This document shows positions 15,928 to 25,671 of a DNA stretch of 64,000 nt, in pieces. Both the position numbers and the translations under genes were made by a program. This stretch comes from Desulfobacteraceae bacterium 4572_130 (lineage in GTDB: Bacteria; Desulfobacterota; Desulfobacteria; Desulfobacterales; Desulfobacteraceae): the NCBI GenBank assembly GCA_002084425.1, contig NBLN01000011.1:120453-184452 (forward strand), given 5' to 3'. Position 1 is the first letter of the stretch. Every line of letters starts with the position of its first letter. The notes under the pieces are model-generated. The model was not told where the DNA came from, made no database searches, and saw nothing but the letters and a program-made list of their open reading frames with translations.

Positions 15928-17148
15928 ATGAAAAATAAAATAAAAATTTTAATTAAAAAAGGGGTTGAATTTAAAAATCCTGATTCAGTATTTATTGGTG
16001 ATGAAGTTGATGTTGCAAGAATATCAGGCAGCAATGTTATAATATATCCTGGAACAAGAATTTATGGAAAAAAAACACTTATAATGAATGGGGCAAAACT
16101 TGGTTTTGAAGCTCCTGTAACTATTGATAATATGTTTATTGGTAGTGAAACTAATCTTAAAGGAGGTTTTTTTGAAAATTCTGTATTTTTAGGAGAAAAT
16201 TCATTTGGGTCAGGAGCTCATGTAAGACAGGGAAGTATTTTAGAAGAACAAGCAGGAGCTGGTCATTGTGTTGGATTAAAACATACAATTCTTTTTCCCT
16301 TTGTTCAACTTGGAAGCCTTATTAATTTTTGTGATTGTCTTATGGCAGGGGGAACAAGCCGTAAAAATCATAGTGAAGTTGGAAGTTCATTTATTCATTT
16401 TAATTATACTCCTTATCAAGACAAGGCAACTCCTTCAATATTTGGAAATATTTATCAAGGTGTAATGCTTAATAATAAACCTATTTTTTTAGGAGGTCAG
16501 GGAGGAATAGTTGGTCCCTGTAAATTTGCCTTTGGAACTTTGCAAGCTGCTGGAACAATTTATAGAAAAGATGAAAAAAGACCTGATAGATTAATATTTG
16601 GTGGAAGTTTAAAACAAGGTTCAATTAAAAGAAAAAACAATTTTCCTTTAGATATAAAAAGAAAATATATAAATAATTGTAATTATATTGCCCAACTTAT
16701 TGCTTTAATGAACTGGTACAAATATGTGCGTTCTTTGTTTGTATCAGATTTTTTTTCTAAAGAACTTTATAAAGGCATAAAAGATATATTACAAATGGCA
16801 ATTAATGAAAGAATAAAAAAACTTGAAGACTTTTGTTTTAAACTTAAAAAATCAAGGAATTACTTTTTATCAAAATCTAAAAATGAACAAAGTAATATTA
16901 TTATTCAATATAATAGTATTATTGAAAAATGGAACTATGTTAAAGAGACTTTTATTATAGAAACACAATGTGAAAATTCCAGTAATATCAATAATAATGA
17001 ATTTTTAAAACATATAAAACAAAGCATCAAAAATAATGGAAAAGATTATATTAAAGTAATAAAAAATCTTGATTCTGTTTATGCAGATATTGGAAGTCTT
17101 TGGCTTAAAAATATAAAAAATCAAATCATGGAAAAAGTAATAATCTAA
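15928..17148 (+). CDS. Left-handed beta-helix (hexapeptide repeat) protein, GlmU-like
   Basis: A 406-aa protein whose N-terminal two thirds is a hexapeptide-repeat beta helix (for example IGDEVDVARISGSNVIIYPG, and FENSVFLGENSFGSGAHVRQ at about 90-110). The remainder is helical (about 240-400). There is no GlmU-type nucleotidyltransferase domain. It is placed directly before glmM (75 bases), which suggests a role in amino-sugar nucleotide or envelope metabolism, perhaps as an acyl/acetyltransferase or sugar-nucleotide binder. No acceptor or catalytic histidine can be assigned with confidence. The SD sequence is weak. Confidence 0.7.
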   Translation: MKNKIKILIKKGVEFKNPDSVFIGDEVDVARISGSNVIIYPGTRIYGKKTLIMNGAKLGFEAPVTIDNMFIGSETNLKGGFFENSVFLGENSFGSGAHVRQGSILEEQAGAGHCVGLKHTILFPFVQLGSLINFCDCLMAGGTSRKNHSEVGSSFIHFNYTPYQDKATPSIFGNIYQGVMLNNKPIFLGGQGGIVGPCKFAFGTLQAAGTIYRKDEKRPDRLIFGGSLKQGSIKRKNNFPLDIKRKYINNCNYIAQLIALMNWYKYVRSLFVSDFFSKELYKGIKDILQMAINERIKKLEDFCFKLKKSRNYFLSKSKNEQSNIIIQYNSIIEKWNYVKETFIIETQCENSSNINNNEFLKHIKQSIKNNGKDYIKVIKNLDSVYADIGSLWLKNIKNQIMEKVII

Positions 17149-17222
17149 TGAACAGCACAGCATTATAAAAATTTCTTATTTTCATTTTTTATTAAAATTA
17201 ATTTTTTATAGGATTATCAAAT

Positions 17223-18623
17223 ATGAATAAATTATTTGGTACAGATGGCATAAGAGGTATTGCTAATCAATATCCAATGACATGTGAAATTGCCTTAAAA
17301 ATAGGAATGGGAATAGCTGATTTAGTAAAAAAACAAGGCTTTAAAACAATACTTATTGGCAGGGATACACGAATTTCAGGAAATATGCTGGAATCTTCTC
17401 TTTCAGCTGGCATTACATCTCTAGGGGTTAATGTCCTTAATGCTGGGATTATTCCTACTTCTGGAGTTGCTTTTCTTGTATCATCAATTAATAAAGAAAT
17501 TAATAATAATAAAATTGGAGCAGGCATTGTTATTTCAGCATCACATAATCCCTATTATGATAATGGAATTAAAATATTTAACTCAAAAGGATATAAACTT
17601 TTAGATCTTGAACAGGAAAAAATAGAAAAAAATATTATAAATATTATAGACAATAATAAAAAATTAGTTTTTTCCAATGATATTGGAAAAATATCAAATA
17701 TTTATGATGCAACAAATAAGTATGCAAGTTTTTTAAAAAATCTTTTTACTGGAAAATTGTTTTCTCTGGATTTAAAAAAACAAAAAAAACAAAAAATTAA
17801 AATAATTATTGATTGCTCAAATGGTGCTGCATATAAAGTTGCTCCTTTAGTTTTTTCTGATTTTTTTAAAGCAGAATTTATATTTAACAAACCTGATGGA
17901 AAAAATATTAATAAAAAATGCGGTTCCCAGCACACACAAAAAATTTCTGAAATGGTTGTTAAAAACAAAGCAGATATTGGCTTTGCCTTTGATGGTGATG
18001 CAGACAGGCTCATTATAATTGATGAAAAAGGAAATCAACTTTTAGGAGATAAAATTCTTAGCATATGTGCAAATTATGCAAAAAATAAAAAAATGTTACA
18101 AAACAATATAGTTGTAAGTACTGTAATGAGTAATATTGGACTTTCAAATTTTTTTAAAAAAATTAATGTTAAACATATTAAAACTCAGGTAGGAGACAGA
18201 AAAGTTTTTAAAAAAATGATGGAAACAGGCAGTATAATTGGAGGAGAAGATTCAGGTCATATAATATTTTCAAAATATCATACAACAGGTGATGGAATTA
18301 TTACAGCATTAGAATTTTTAAAAATCATGGTAAACACATCAAAATCTGTTTCAGAACTTGCATCTATTATAAATATATACCCACAAATTCTTAAGAATAT
18401 TAAGGTTGATAAATCAAAACCTGATTTTATGAAAATAAGTGAAATAAAAAATGAAATACAATCCATAGAAAATGAACTTAATGGTAATGGAAGAGTATTT
18501 ATAAGATATTCAGGAACAGAACCATTGCTACGGGTTATGGTTGAAGCACAAGATATTGAAAAAACAAAAGAATATTGTAAAAGAATATGTGAAAAAATAG
18601 AAAAACATATGATTAGGTCATAA
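17223..18623 (+). CDS. glmM: Phosphoglucosamine mutase
   Basis: Converts glucosamine-6-phosphate to glucosamine-1-phosphate for UDP-GlcNAc, feeding peptidoglycan and LPS. Hallmarks: phosphoserine loop VISASHNPYYDNG (about 105-117), the Mg2+ loop AFDGDADR (about 257), the sugar-specificity segment GGEDSGHIIF (about 340) and the phosphate-binding RYSGTEPLLRVM (about 427). The 466-aa length is slightly above the usual 445-450 because of lysine-rich insertions such as LDLKKQKKQKIK. The ATG is preceded by TAGGA. Confidence 0.92.
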   Translation: MNKLFGTDGIRGIANQYPMTCEIALKIGMGIADLVKKQGFKTILIGRDTRISGNMLESSLSAGITSLGVNVLNAGIIPTSGVAFLVSSINKEINNNKIGAGIVISASHNPYYDNGIKIFNSKGYKLLDLEQEKIEKNIINIIDNNKKLVFSNDIGKISNIYDATNKYASFLKNLFTGKLFSLDLKKQKKQKIKIIIDCSNGAAYKVAPLVFSDFFKAEFIFNKPDGKNINKKCGSQHTQKISEMVVKNKADIGFAFDGDADRLIIIDEKGNQLLGDKILSICANYAKNKKMLQNNIVVSTVMSNIGLSNFFKKINVKHIKTQVGDRKVFKKMMETGSIIGGEDSGHIIFSKYHTTGDGIITALEFLKIMVNTSKSVSELASIINIYPQILKNIKVDKSKPDFMKISEIKNEIQSIENELNGNGRVFIRYSGTEPLLRVMVEAQDIEKTKEYCKRICEKIEKHMIRS

Positions 18624-18700
18624 AATTTTTTTATTTACTATCTTTTTTTATAAAAAATTAACTGTACATAACAACTTGTAATTACATAGATATTTTAACA

Positions 18701-18785
18701 TAAGGTTGACAAAAAATAAGAGTAAGGTTGTCAAAAGAATATAAAGTTCTTTTAGTGTAATTTCGTGTTTTTCGTGGTTAAAATC
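18701..18785 (+). promoter_or_regulatory. Direct repeats and family C repeat upstream of kdsD
   Basis: TAAGGTTGACAAAA (18701-18714) and TAAGGTTGTCAAAA (18723-18736) are direct repeats 22 bp apart, two helical turns, each holding a -35-like TTGACA or TTGTCA. A convincing -10 was not found. An inverted family C repeat (TTTCGTGTTTTTCGTGGTTA) ends the stretch. The repeat phasing is compatible with a regulator site, but no regulator is known. Confidence 0.35.
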
Positions 18786-18829
18786 TTAAAATAGATAGAT
18801 TTTAACGAACCATTAAAAAAGATAAATAT

Positions 18830-19813
18830 ATGAATATGATTATACAAGAAGCTGTTAAAGTATTAGAAATTGAAGGAAAAAGTATTTTAAATTTAACTAA
18901 AAAAATAAATCATGATTTTGAAAAAATGGTTAATTTAATATGTTCTTCAACTGGTAAAGTTATTATTTCTGGAATTGGAAAATCAGGACTTATTGGCAGA
19001 AAAATTGTTGCAACCTTAACAAGTACAGGAACCAGTGCAATTTTTCTTCATCCAGTAGAAGCAATGCATGGAGATCTTGGAATGGTTTCAAATAATGATG
19101 TTTTTATTGGTATTTCAAATAGTGGTGAAACTCAGGAACTTAATATTCTTCTTCCTTCAATTAAAGAAATTGGCTGTAAAATGATTGCGTTTACAGGAAA
19201 TATAAATTCAAGTATGGCAGATTATTGCAGTATTATAATTGACACAGGAGTAAAAGAAGAAGCATGTCCTTTAGGGCTTGCTCCAACTTCCAGTACCACA
19301 GCTCAACTTGCCATGGGTGATGCTCTTGCTGTTGTTTTAATTAAAAAAAAAGATTTTCAAAAAAAAGATTTTCAAAAATCTCATCCCGGAGGAGCTTTAG
19401 GACAGAGATTATCCTGTAAAGTAAGTGAAATAATGTTGAAAAATTATTCTCTAATTCCAAGTGTTTTGTCCGGGACTTTAATGACTGAAGCTATTACTCA
19501 AATGGATAAATTTAAACTTGGAATTATTCTTGTTCTAGAAAAAAAATCAAAATTAATAGGTGTTATTACTGATGGTGATATACGACATTTTATTGCTGAA
19601 AAAATATTTAATTTTAATGAAATAACTGCTGAAAAAATAATGACAAAAAATCCACACACAATATATGCGAAATCTTTTTTATATGATGCACTGAATATAA
19701 TGGAAAAACATCAAATTACTGTATTACCTGTTATTGATAAAAATAATATACTTCAAGGCATTCTTCATCTTCATGATATACTGGGTAAAGGAGCTTTTAA
19801 ATTTAATGCCTAA
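18830..19813 (+). CDS. kdsD: Arabinose-5-phosphate isomerase (KpsF/KdsD family)
   Basis: Isomerises ribulose-5-phosphate to arabinose-5-phosphate, first step to Kdo for LPS. An N-terminal SIS domain has SGIGKSGLIGRKIVATLTST (about 45-64) and the HPVEAMHGDLGM segment; HPGGALGQRL (about 184) closes the domain. Two CBS domains follow (about 205-325). The 327-aa length fits. The start ATG has only a weak SD sequence. Confidence 0.9.
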   Translation: MNMIIQEAVKVLEIEGKSILNLTKKINHDFEKMVNLICSSTGKVIISGIGKSGLIGRKIVATLTSTGTSAIFLHPVEAMHGDLGMVSNNDVFIGISNSGETQELNILLPSIKEIGCKMIAFTGNINSSMADYCSIIIDTGVKEEACPLGLAPTSSTTAQLAMGDALAVVLIKKKDFQKKDFQKSHPGGALGQRLSCKVSEIMLKNYSLIPSVLSGTLMTEAITQMDKFKLGIILVLEKKSKLIGVITDGDIRHFIAEKIFNFNEITAEKIMTKNPHTIYAKSFLYDALNIMEKHQITVLPVIDKNNILQGILHLHDILGKGAFKFNA

Positions 19814-19906
19814 TGGCATAGTAAAATTTTATGCTATGTGAAATTGTATCCCTATTGAATTGTAAATTATGCAGGAATAATCATTGTTTAAAAGGACAAA
19901 TATAAA

Positions 19907-21232
19907 ATGGATATAAATAATATCATTACTAAAATTGAAACTTTGGGAAAGGCAAATATTATTTCTCCTCTTGAAAATAGATATAAAGATTCTGATTTAA
20001 AAAGATTTGTATGTGATGATGATAGAATTCTTATTAGTATAAAAAAAGAAAAACTTGTAAAATTTATTCAGGAAAAAAAAGATTTTCCAAGTTTTGAGCA
20101 AGCAGGTCCAAGAAAAAAAATATATTTTGATCCAAGTAAAGTTAAATGTGCCATTGTAACATGTGGGGGGTTATGTCCAGGGCTTAATGATGTAATAAGA
20201 GCAATATGTCTTGAATTATATCATTGTTATGGAGTGTCAAATATTTATGGCATTAAATATGGACTTCAGGGATTTATTCCTAAATATAAACATGAAATAA
20301 AAACACTTACCCCAAAATCTGTATTAAAAATTCTTGATATGGGCGGAACCATACTGGGTTCTTCCAGAGGAGAACAAAAAATAGAATTAATTGTTGATTG
20401 CCTTGAAAGGGAAAATATAGGAATACTTTTTATGGTTGGTGGTGATGGAACCCTGATGGCTTCAGAAAAAATTGCAGAAGAGATTAATAAAAGAAATCTT
20501 AAAATAAGTGTTATTTCAATACCTAAAACCATAGACAATGATATATATCTTGTTTCAAAATCGTTTGGATTTGATACAGCTGTTGATATTGCAACAAATG
20601 CAATAAAAAGTGCACATAATGAAGCTTTAGGTTACCCAAATGGAATTGGATTAATTAAACTTATGGGAAGACATTCAGGATTTCTTGCAATAAAGGCAGC
20701 TCTTGCTCAACAAGATGCAAATTTTGTACTTATTCCTGAAGTAGATTTTGATTTAAATGGTGATAATGGATTACTTAATGCCATTGAAACAAGACTTAAA
20801 AAAAGAAAACATGCAGTAATAATCGTTGCAGAAGGTGCAGGACAAAAATTTTTTAAGAACACAAAAAATAAGCATGATGCTTCTGGAAATATTAAACTCA
20901 ATGACATAGGAATATTTTTAAAACAAAATATATCTAACTGGTTTGCAAAAAAAAATATTCCCTTATCTCTTAAATATATTGATCCAAGCTATATTATTAG
21001 AAGCCTTCCTGCAAATGCCAATGACAGTGTATATTGTGCCTTACTTGGAAGAGATGCAGTTCATGCAGGTATGGCAGGAAAAACAAAACTTCTTATAAGC
21101 TATTGGAATAATCATTATGTTCATATCCCTATGAAAGCCTCAGCAGGAAAAAGAAAAAAAGTAGATCCAAAGGGAAAATTATGGCTCTCAGTACAAGAAG
21201 CAACGGGCCAGGGGAATCTTGTTAATATTTAG
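19907..21232 (+). CDS. 6-phosphofructokinase (PfkA superfamily, likely ATP-dependent)
   Basis: Phosphorylates fructose-6-phosphate. The 441-aa chain is longer than E. coli PfkA (320 aa) because of an N-terminal extension of about 75 residues, as in the plant and protist clade. The motifs are GGLCPGLNDVIR (about 86), GGTILGSSRGE, VGGDGT (about 177) and PKTIDNDI (about 205). Gly in GGDGT rather than Asp points to ATP as phosphoryl donor, while Lys in PKTIDND occurs in both PPi enzymes and the long ATP enzymes, so PPi use is not excluded. AAAGGA precedes the ATG. murJ follows after 46 bases. Confidence 0.85.
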   Translation: MDINNIITKIETLGKANIISPLENRYKDSDLKRFVCDDDRILISIKKEKLVKFIQEKKDFPSFEQAGPRKKIYFDPSKVKCAIVTCGGLCPGLNDVIRAICLELYHCYGVSNIYGIKYGLQGFIPKYKHEIKTLTPKSVLKILDMGGTILGSSRGEQKIELIVDCLERENIGILFMVGGDGTLMASEKIAEEINKRNLKISVISIPKTIDNDIYLVSKSFGFDTAVDIATNAIKSAHNEALGYPNGIGLIKLMGRHSGFLAIKAALAQQDANFVLIPEVDFDLNGDNGLLNAIETRLKKRKHAVIIVAEGAGQKFFKNTKNKHDASGNIKLNDIGIFLKQNISNWFAKKNIPLSLKYIDPSYIIRSLPANANDSVYCALLGRDAVHAGMAGKTKLLISYWNNHYVHIPMKASAGKRKKVDPKGKLWLSVQEATGQGNLVNI

Positions 21233-21278
21233 TGCTGGCATCCTAAAAATTCTTCATCATAACTGCCCTAAGGCATAT

Positions 21279-22862
21279 ATGGCAAAACAATCCTCAATAT
21301 TTAAAAAAGTTGGATTTGCATCTTTAATAATGATGGCATCTGTTTTTGCAAGTCGTATTACAGGGCTTGCAAGGGAAATGATAATTGCTTTTACTGGAGG
21401 GACAGGGGGAGATGTTGATGCATATCAGATTTCCTTTATTATACCTGAAATATTAAATCATATTGTTGCAAGTGGTTTTTTATCTATTACTTTTATCCCA
21501 ATATTTACAGCCTATCTTGTAAGAAAAAAAGAAGAACATTCCTGGAAAATCTTTTCTATTATTTTTAATACTTTTGGTTTTTTCCTTTTAATATTTATTT
21601 TAATATCTTTTTATTTTGCTCCGGAAATTGTTAAAATTTTTGCCCCTGGATTTAAAGACCCAGTTCTTTTTCAAAAAGCTGTAAAAATGACTAGAATTAT
21701 AATACCAGCTCAATTTTTCTTTTTTGCAGGAGGGCTTTTTATGGCTGTTCAATTTGCAAAGGAAAAATTTCTAATTCCTGCGTTTGCTCCTGTTTTGTAT
21801 AATCTTGGAATTATTGCTGGAGGAATTTTTTTAAATAAATATCTGGGAATACAAGGATTTGCCTGGGGAGTTTTACTAGGTTCATTTTTTGGAAATTTTG
21901 TTTTACAGTATTTTGGAGCAAAAAAAATTGGAATGAAAATATATCCTCTTTTTAATATAAAACATCCTGAATTTATAAAATATTTACTTTTAACATTACC
22001 GCTTATGCTTGGTCTTACCATGACCTTTTCCATAGAAATACTTTTTAAATTTTTTGGTTCATTTCTTGGAAAGGGAAGTATTGCAGCAATGAATTATGCC
22101 TTTAGAATTATGCTTATTCTAGTTGGACTTTTTGGTCAGGCAGTTGGAGTTGCTTCTTATCCTTTTATGGCAAAATTTGCAGCTGAAAATAATATGAATT
22201 CCCTTAATAATCTTCTTAATCAAACTCTTAAATTACTTTTACTTGTTATTCCATTTTCTGTTCTTTTAATGGTATTAAGCCATGAAATTGTTTTTATTCT
22301 GTTTAAAAGAGGAAAATTTGATATAAACGCTGTTATATTAACAGCTGGAGTATTACCTTTTTTTCTTGCAGGAACTTTTGCTTTTGCAGGTCAAACAGTT
22401 GTAACCAGAGGCTGGTATGCTGTGCAAAACACATGGATTCCAGCATTAGTCAGTACTGGTACAGTTTTATTAAGTTTTCCAATATTTTACATTTTAATGA
22501 AATTAATGGACATAAAAGGAGTTGGTCTTGCTCTTTTTATTACAACAATTGTACAAATTTTATTTTTATTTGAATTATGGAATAGAAAAAAAAATAATAT
22601 TAAAGGAAAAACAGTTTATATTTTTTTCATGAAAATGCTAGGGATAAGTCTTATTATTGGGCTTATTCTTTTAAAAATTACAGATTTTCTGCGAAATATA
22701 TTTAATTCTTCAACTATGTCTGGCTGCTGGTATATATGTATTATAACAGGAATTTTATTTTTATTATTTTTTATAGGATTTGGATTTATCTTTAAAATTC
22801 AGGAAATATTAATTTTATTTAAAAAAGGAAAATATTTAAATGGAGCAAAAAAAAATTCATGA
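21279..22862 (+). CDS. murJ: Lipid II flippase MurJ
   Basis: MATE-like flippase of 527 aa exporting lipid-linked peptidoglycan precursor across the inner membrane. It has about 14 hydrophobic helices. The N-terminal MASVFASRITGLAREMIIAF motif with the essential Arg and the long hydrophilic loop ahead of DAYQISF are typical. I start it at 21279, after TAAGG and in line with the family N-terminus; an in-frame ATG at 21219 would overlap the preceding gene by 14 bases. The stop overlaps the next gene by 23 bases. Confidence 0.9.
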   Translation: MAKQSSIFKKVGFASLIMMASVFASRITGLAREMIIAFTGGTGGDVDAYQISFIIPEILNHIVASGFLSITFIPIFTAYLVRKKEEHSWKIFSIIFNTFGFFLLIFILISFYFAPEIVKIFAPGFKDPVLFQKAVKMTRIIIPAQFFFFAGGLFMAVQFAKEKFLIPAFAPVLYNLGIIAGGIFLNKYLGIQGFAWGVLLGSFFGNFVLQYFGAKKIGMKIYPLFNIKHPEFIKYLLLTLPLMLGLTMTFSIEILFKFFGSFLGKGSIAAMNYAFRIMLILVGLFGQAVGVASYPFMAKFAAENNMNSLNNLLNQTLKLLLLVIPFSVLLMVLSHEIVFILFKRGKFDINAVILTAGVLPFFLAGTFAFAGQTVVTRGWYAVQNTWIPALVSTGTVLLSFPIFYILMKLMDIKGVGLALFITTIVQILFLFELWNRKKNNIKGKTVYIFFMKMLGISLIIGLILLKITDFLRNIFNSSTMSGCWYICIITGILFLLFFIGFGFIFKIQEILILFKKGKYLNGAKKNS

Positions 22863-23526
22863 TAAAGAAACATTAAATACTATGATAAAACTTCTTAATA
22901 AGGGAATTAAAAAATTTGTTGTTATTATACGCCATTCTGAAAGACATTATCATACTGAACCCTTAATGGAACCCTATATGGGATTAACTGAAAAAGGCAA
23001 AGATTATGCTTTTAATTTAGGTGAAAATTTACCTTTAAACCCTTACCCTAAATTTTTTTCCAGTTATTTTGGAAGATGCATAGAAACATCATATTTAATT
23101 CAAAAAGGTTATATTCAAAAACATAATATATTTAATAATCATAATATTATAGCTAATGAATTATCTGCTTTTTATTTAAATGATATAAAAAAGGCAATTG
23201 CAATGTTTACTGAATTGGGAAGTTCAATATTTTTGCGTAAATGGCTTGAAAAATCTATTCCAGAAAATATTATGAAAAATCCTGAAAAAACTGTAAACAT
23301 TATATGTAATTTTCTTATAACTAAACTTAATGAAATAGATAATGGAAATATTGCATTATGTGTTTCTCATGATTGGAATTTGATTCCATTAAAGGAATAT
23401 AAACTAGGATTAACCCATGAAAAATCAGGAGATGTGGAATTTCTTGAAAGTGTTATTTTTTTTGAACAACAGGGAAAATATTATATTACAAATTATCAAA
23501 AAGAACCTCAGGTATTAAAGTGTTGA
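22840..23526 (+). CDS. Histidine phosphatase (phosphoglycerate-mutase-like) family protein
   Basis: A 228-aa protein with the RHxE-type signature IIRHSERHYHTEP (about 30-42), where RH and the following Glu form the phosphatase core, and a second catalytic histidine in CVSHDWNLIPL (about 181). Substrate unknown: it could be a phosphosugar, a nucleotide or a phosphoprotein. It overlaps murJ by 23 bases, so it is likely cotranscribed and possibly linked to envelope metabolism. A degenerate copy of its 3' end lies at 24785-24865. Confidence 0.75.
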   Translation: MEQKKIHDKETLNTMIKLLNKGIKKFVVIIRHSERHYHTEPLMEPYMGLTEKGKDYAFNLGENLPLNPYPKFFSSYFGRCIETSYLIQKGYIQKHNIFNNHNIIANELSAFYLNDIKKAIAMFTELGSSIFLRKWLEKSIPENIMKNPEKTVNIICNFLITKLNEIDNGNIALCVSHDWNLIPLKEYKLGLTHEKSGDVEFLESVIFFEQQGKYYITNYQKEPQVLKC

Positions 23527-23577
23527 TAGCATAAAACTATATATCTTAAATTTGAACTATAAAAAAAATTTATAAAA

Positions 23578-24735
23578 ATGTTTAACAAAAAAAATAATTG
23601 TCTCAAGCCTTACTATAAAAAAGAATTGATGTATTCCTATCTTATAGTTCTGACCATCTGTTCTTCAGCAGGACTTCAGTGCTGGCGAATTCTTTTTGAT
23701 AATTTCAGTGTTAATATTATTGGGCTTGATGGCAATCATATTGGTATATTACAGTCTGTACGCGAAATTCCAGGCTTTCTGGCACTTTTGGTAACCTATG
23801 TAATTTTAATTATTAAAGAACATAAACTCTCTGCTCTCTCTATTGTTATTCTGGGAATAGGTATTTTTGCAACAGGATTTTTACCAAGTTTTTCAGGCCT
23901 TATTTTTACAACCATTATTATGAGTTTTGGGTTCCACTACTATGAAACAACTAAGCAGTCTCTAACGCTTCAATATTTTGACAAACAGACCTCACCTCTT
24001 GTTTTCAGTGCACAAAGAAGTTATGCTGCCGCAGCCAATATTGTATTTGGCATTATTATATTTTTGATTGCTTCAATTTTAAGCTATAAAGCCATATATA
24101 TTCTTTTTGGCTTTCTTATCTGCTTTTGTGGTTTATGGGCAATCACAAAAAATCCAGTAAAAAAAAATAGCATTCCACAGAAAAAACACCTGGTATTGAA
24201 AAAAAAATATTGGCTTTTTTATTTTTTAACATTTATGGCAGGGGCACGAAGGCAGATTTTTGTTGCGTTTGCTGTATTTTTGCTGGTAAAAAAATTCGGA
24301 TTTTCCATTCAAAATATTACTATCCTTTTTCTTATAAACAATCTTATCAACTATTTTATAAATCCATTTATTGGAAAATTTATTATAAAATATGGTGAAA
24401 GAAAACTTCTTTCAATTGAATATTTTTTCCTTGTTTTAATTTTTATTGCATATGCCTTTGTTGAGTCAAAAATTATAGTTGGTATTTTATATGTCCTTGA
24501 CCACATTTTTTTTAATTTTTCCACTGGTATTAGCACTTATTTTCAAAAAATAGCTGATCCACAAGATATTGCACCCAGTGCTGCTGTAGGATTTACCATT
24601 AACCATATTGCAGCAGTAGTTCTTCCTTTTATTGGAGGACTTTTATGGATCATTAATTATAAAATTCCTTTTTTCTTTGGGGCATTTCTCAGTATTATTT
24701 CCCTTTGCCTTGTCCAATTTATTAAAACAGAATAG
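23578..24735 (+). CDS. MFS transporter
   Basis: A 385-aa protein with about 12 hydrophobic segments and the internal repeat of the major facilitator superfamily. A basic loop at about residues 190-205 separates the two six-helix halves. Lengthy charged motifs of the drug-efflux groups are absent, so substrate is unknown. It lies 51 bases after the histidine phosphatase with a weak SD sequence. Confidence 0.8.
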   Translation: MFNKKNNCLKPYYKKELMYSYLIVLTICSSAGLQCWRILFDNFSVNIIGLDGNHIGILQSVREIPGFLALLVTYVILIIKEHKLSALSIVILGIGIFATGFLPSFSGLIFTTIIMSFGFHYYETTKQSLTLQYFDKQTSPLVFSAQRSYAAAANIVFGIIIFLIASILSYKAIYILFGFLICFCGLWAITKNPVKKNSIPQKKHLVLKKKYWLFYFLTFMAGARRQIFVAFAVFLLVKKFGFSIQNITILFLINNLINYFINPFIGKFIIKYGERKLLSIEYFFLVLIFIAYAFVESKIIVGILYVLDHIFFNFSTGISTYFQKIADPQDIAPSAAVGFTINHIAAVVLPFIGGLLWIINYKIPFFFGAFLSIISLCLVQFIKTE

Positions 24736-24784
24736 AATAAATAAATTAGATAATGGAAATGTTTATAGTTAATGGTTAGAACTT

Positions 24785-24865
24785 ATTTCCATTAAAGGAC
24801 TATAAAATGGGATTATGCTATGAAAAAACAGAGAAAATATTATATTACAAATTATTTAAAAAACA
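24785..24865 (+). pseudogene. Degenerate duplicate of the histidine phosphatase 3' end
   Basis: The reading PLKDYKMGLCYEKT then GAGAAAATATTATATTAC matches the end of the gene at 22840 (PLKEYKLGLTHEKS and GGGAAAATATTATATTAC). About 45 bases between the two blocks are missing. This is a decayed partial copy lying against the end of vapC. No start or full domain is present. Confidence 0.7.
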
Positions 24866-25279
24866 TTATATATTAATCCAATTTTCAACTTTTAAATCTT
24901 TAACTTGTTTAAATTCCTTTTCATTATTTGTAATTAAAACTAAATCTTGGCTTAAAGCATGGGCTGCAATAAGCATATCTAAAGGGCCTATAAGTTTTCC
25001 AATTTTTTCTAATTGAACACGAATATCTCCATAAACACTGGCGGCTCTCTCATCATAGGAAAGAATTTCAAGGGGAAAAAGAAACTCTTTAATGCGCTGT
25101 TTATTTAATTTGTAATTTTTACTTTTACTAGCTCCATATTGTAATTTTGAAACTGTAATTATTGACACACCAATTTCACCCACCTTAAAAAGCTTAAACT
25201 TATGAATAAGTTTTTTATATATAGGGCGTTTATTCATTATATAAATACAAATATTTGTATCAATTAAATATTTAATCAA
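24866..25279 (-). CDS. vapC: VapC-family PIN-domain toxin, possibly inactive
   Basis: PIN-domain ribonuclease toxin of a VapBC module, 137 aa. Conserved features are IDTNICIY with Asp7, GPLDMLIAAHAL with Asp101, and LITNNEKEF near 119. The usual acidic residue in the ITxxEL motif is replaced by lysine (ITVSKL, Lys45), which would disturb the metal-binding site, so activity is doubtful. It overlaps vapB by eight bases in the same orientation. A phosphatase-gene remnant abuts its 3' end. Confidence 0.8.
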   Translation of the reverse strand: MIKYLIDTNICIYIMNKRPIYKKLIHKFKLFKVGEIGVSIITVSKLQYGASKSKNYKLNKQRIKEFLFPLEILSYDERAASVYGDIRVQLEKIGKLIGPLDMLIAAHALSQDLVLITNNEKEFKQVKDLKVENWINI

Positions 25280-25508
25280 GATTATCTCTTTTTTGTTCCA
25301 TGTTGGGTTGATTTCTCTGAGTCATAAATGGTTCATTATATTTCATTAAATTTTCCTCCCAAAAATCCCAGGCAGATTGATTTTTAGGAATTAATAATAC
25401 CCCATTTATCTCTTTTTTTATATAAACTTCATTTCCATGAAATCTATAGGCTTTAGGCAGGCGAACTGCTTGACTTCGTCCATTTATAAATAATTTAGCA
25501 GTTTGCAT
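25272..25508 (-). CDS. vapB: VapB-family antitoxin
   Basis: A 78-aa AbrB/SpoVT-type DNA-binding antitoxin. The N-terminal beta-hairpin MQTAKLFINGRSQAVRLPKA is characteristic, and the acidic/polar C-terminus would wrap the VapC active site. GGAGG precedes the ATG. The pair is expected to bind its own promoter upstream of 25508. Confidence 0.82.
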   Translation of the reverse strand: MQTAKLFINGRSQAVRLPKAYRFHGNEVYIKKEINGVLLIPKNQSAWDFWEENLMKYNEPFMTQRNQPNMEQKRDNLD

Positions 25509-25671
25509 GATTGCCTCCTTTATTAATCATTTGCTGCACTAATGATCATAAAATTTTTATGAATGATTTTATCTAAGTTACTGTTATAAGAAAAAATTAA
25601 TATTATAGGTTTATACTTAAAAGTATATATCATCATAAAGTCTGTCAAGAAAAAAATTATACTTATAAAAC

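Noticed and set aside
19340..19390. Apparent duplication KDFQKKDFQK in kdsD
   Set aside because: Family members have a similar RGFxxEDF pattern before HPGG, so it is a normal part of the protein.
19907..21232. PPi-dependent phosphofructokinase
   Set aside because: The Gly in GGDGT indicates ATP use in long-chain relatives; PPi enzymes usually have Asp there. Kept only as a minor alternative.
24807..25016. 69-aa plus-strand frame crossing the end of vapC
   Set aside because: It joins the phosphatase remnant and the antisense of vapC; no SD, no domain.
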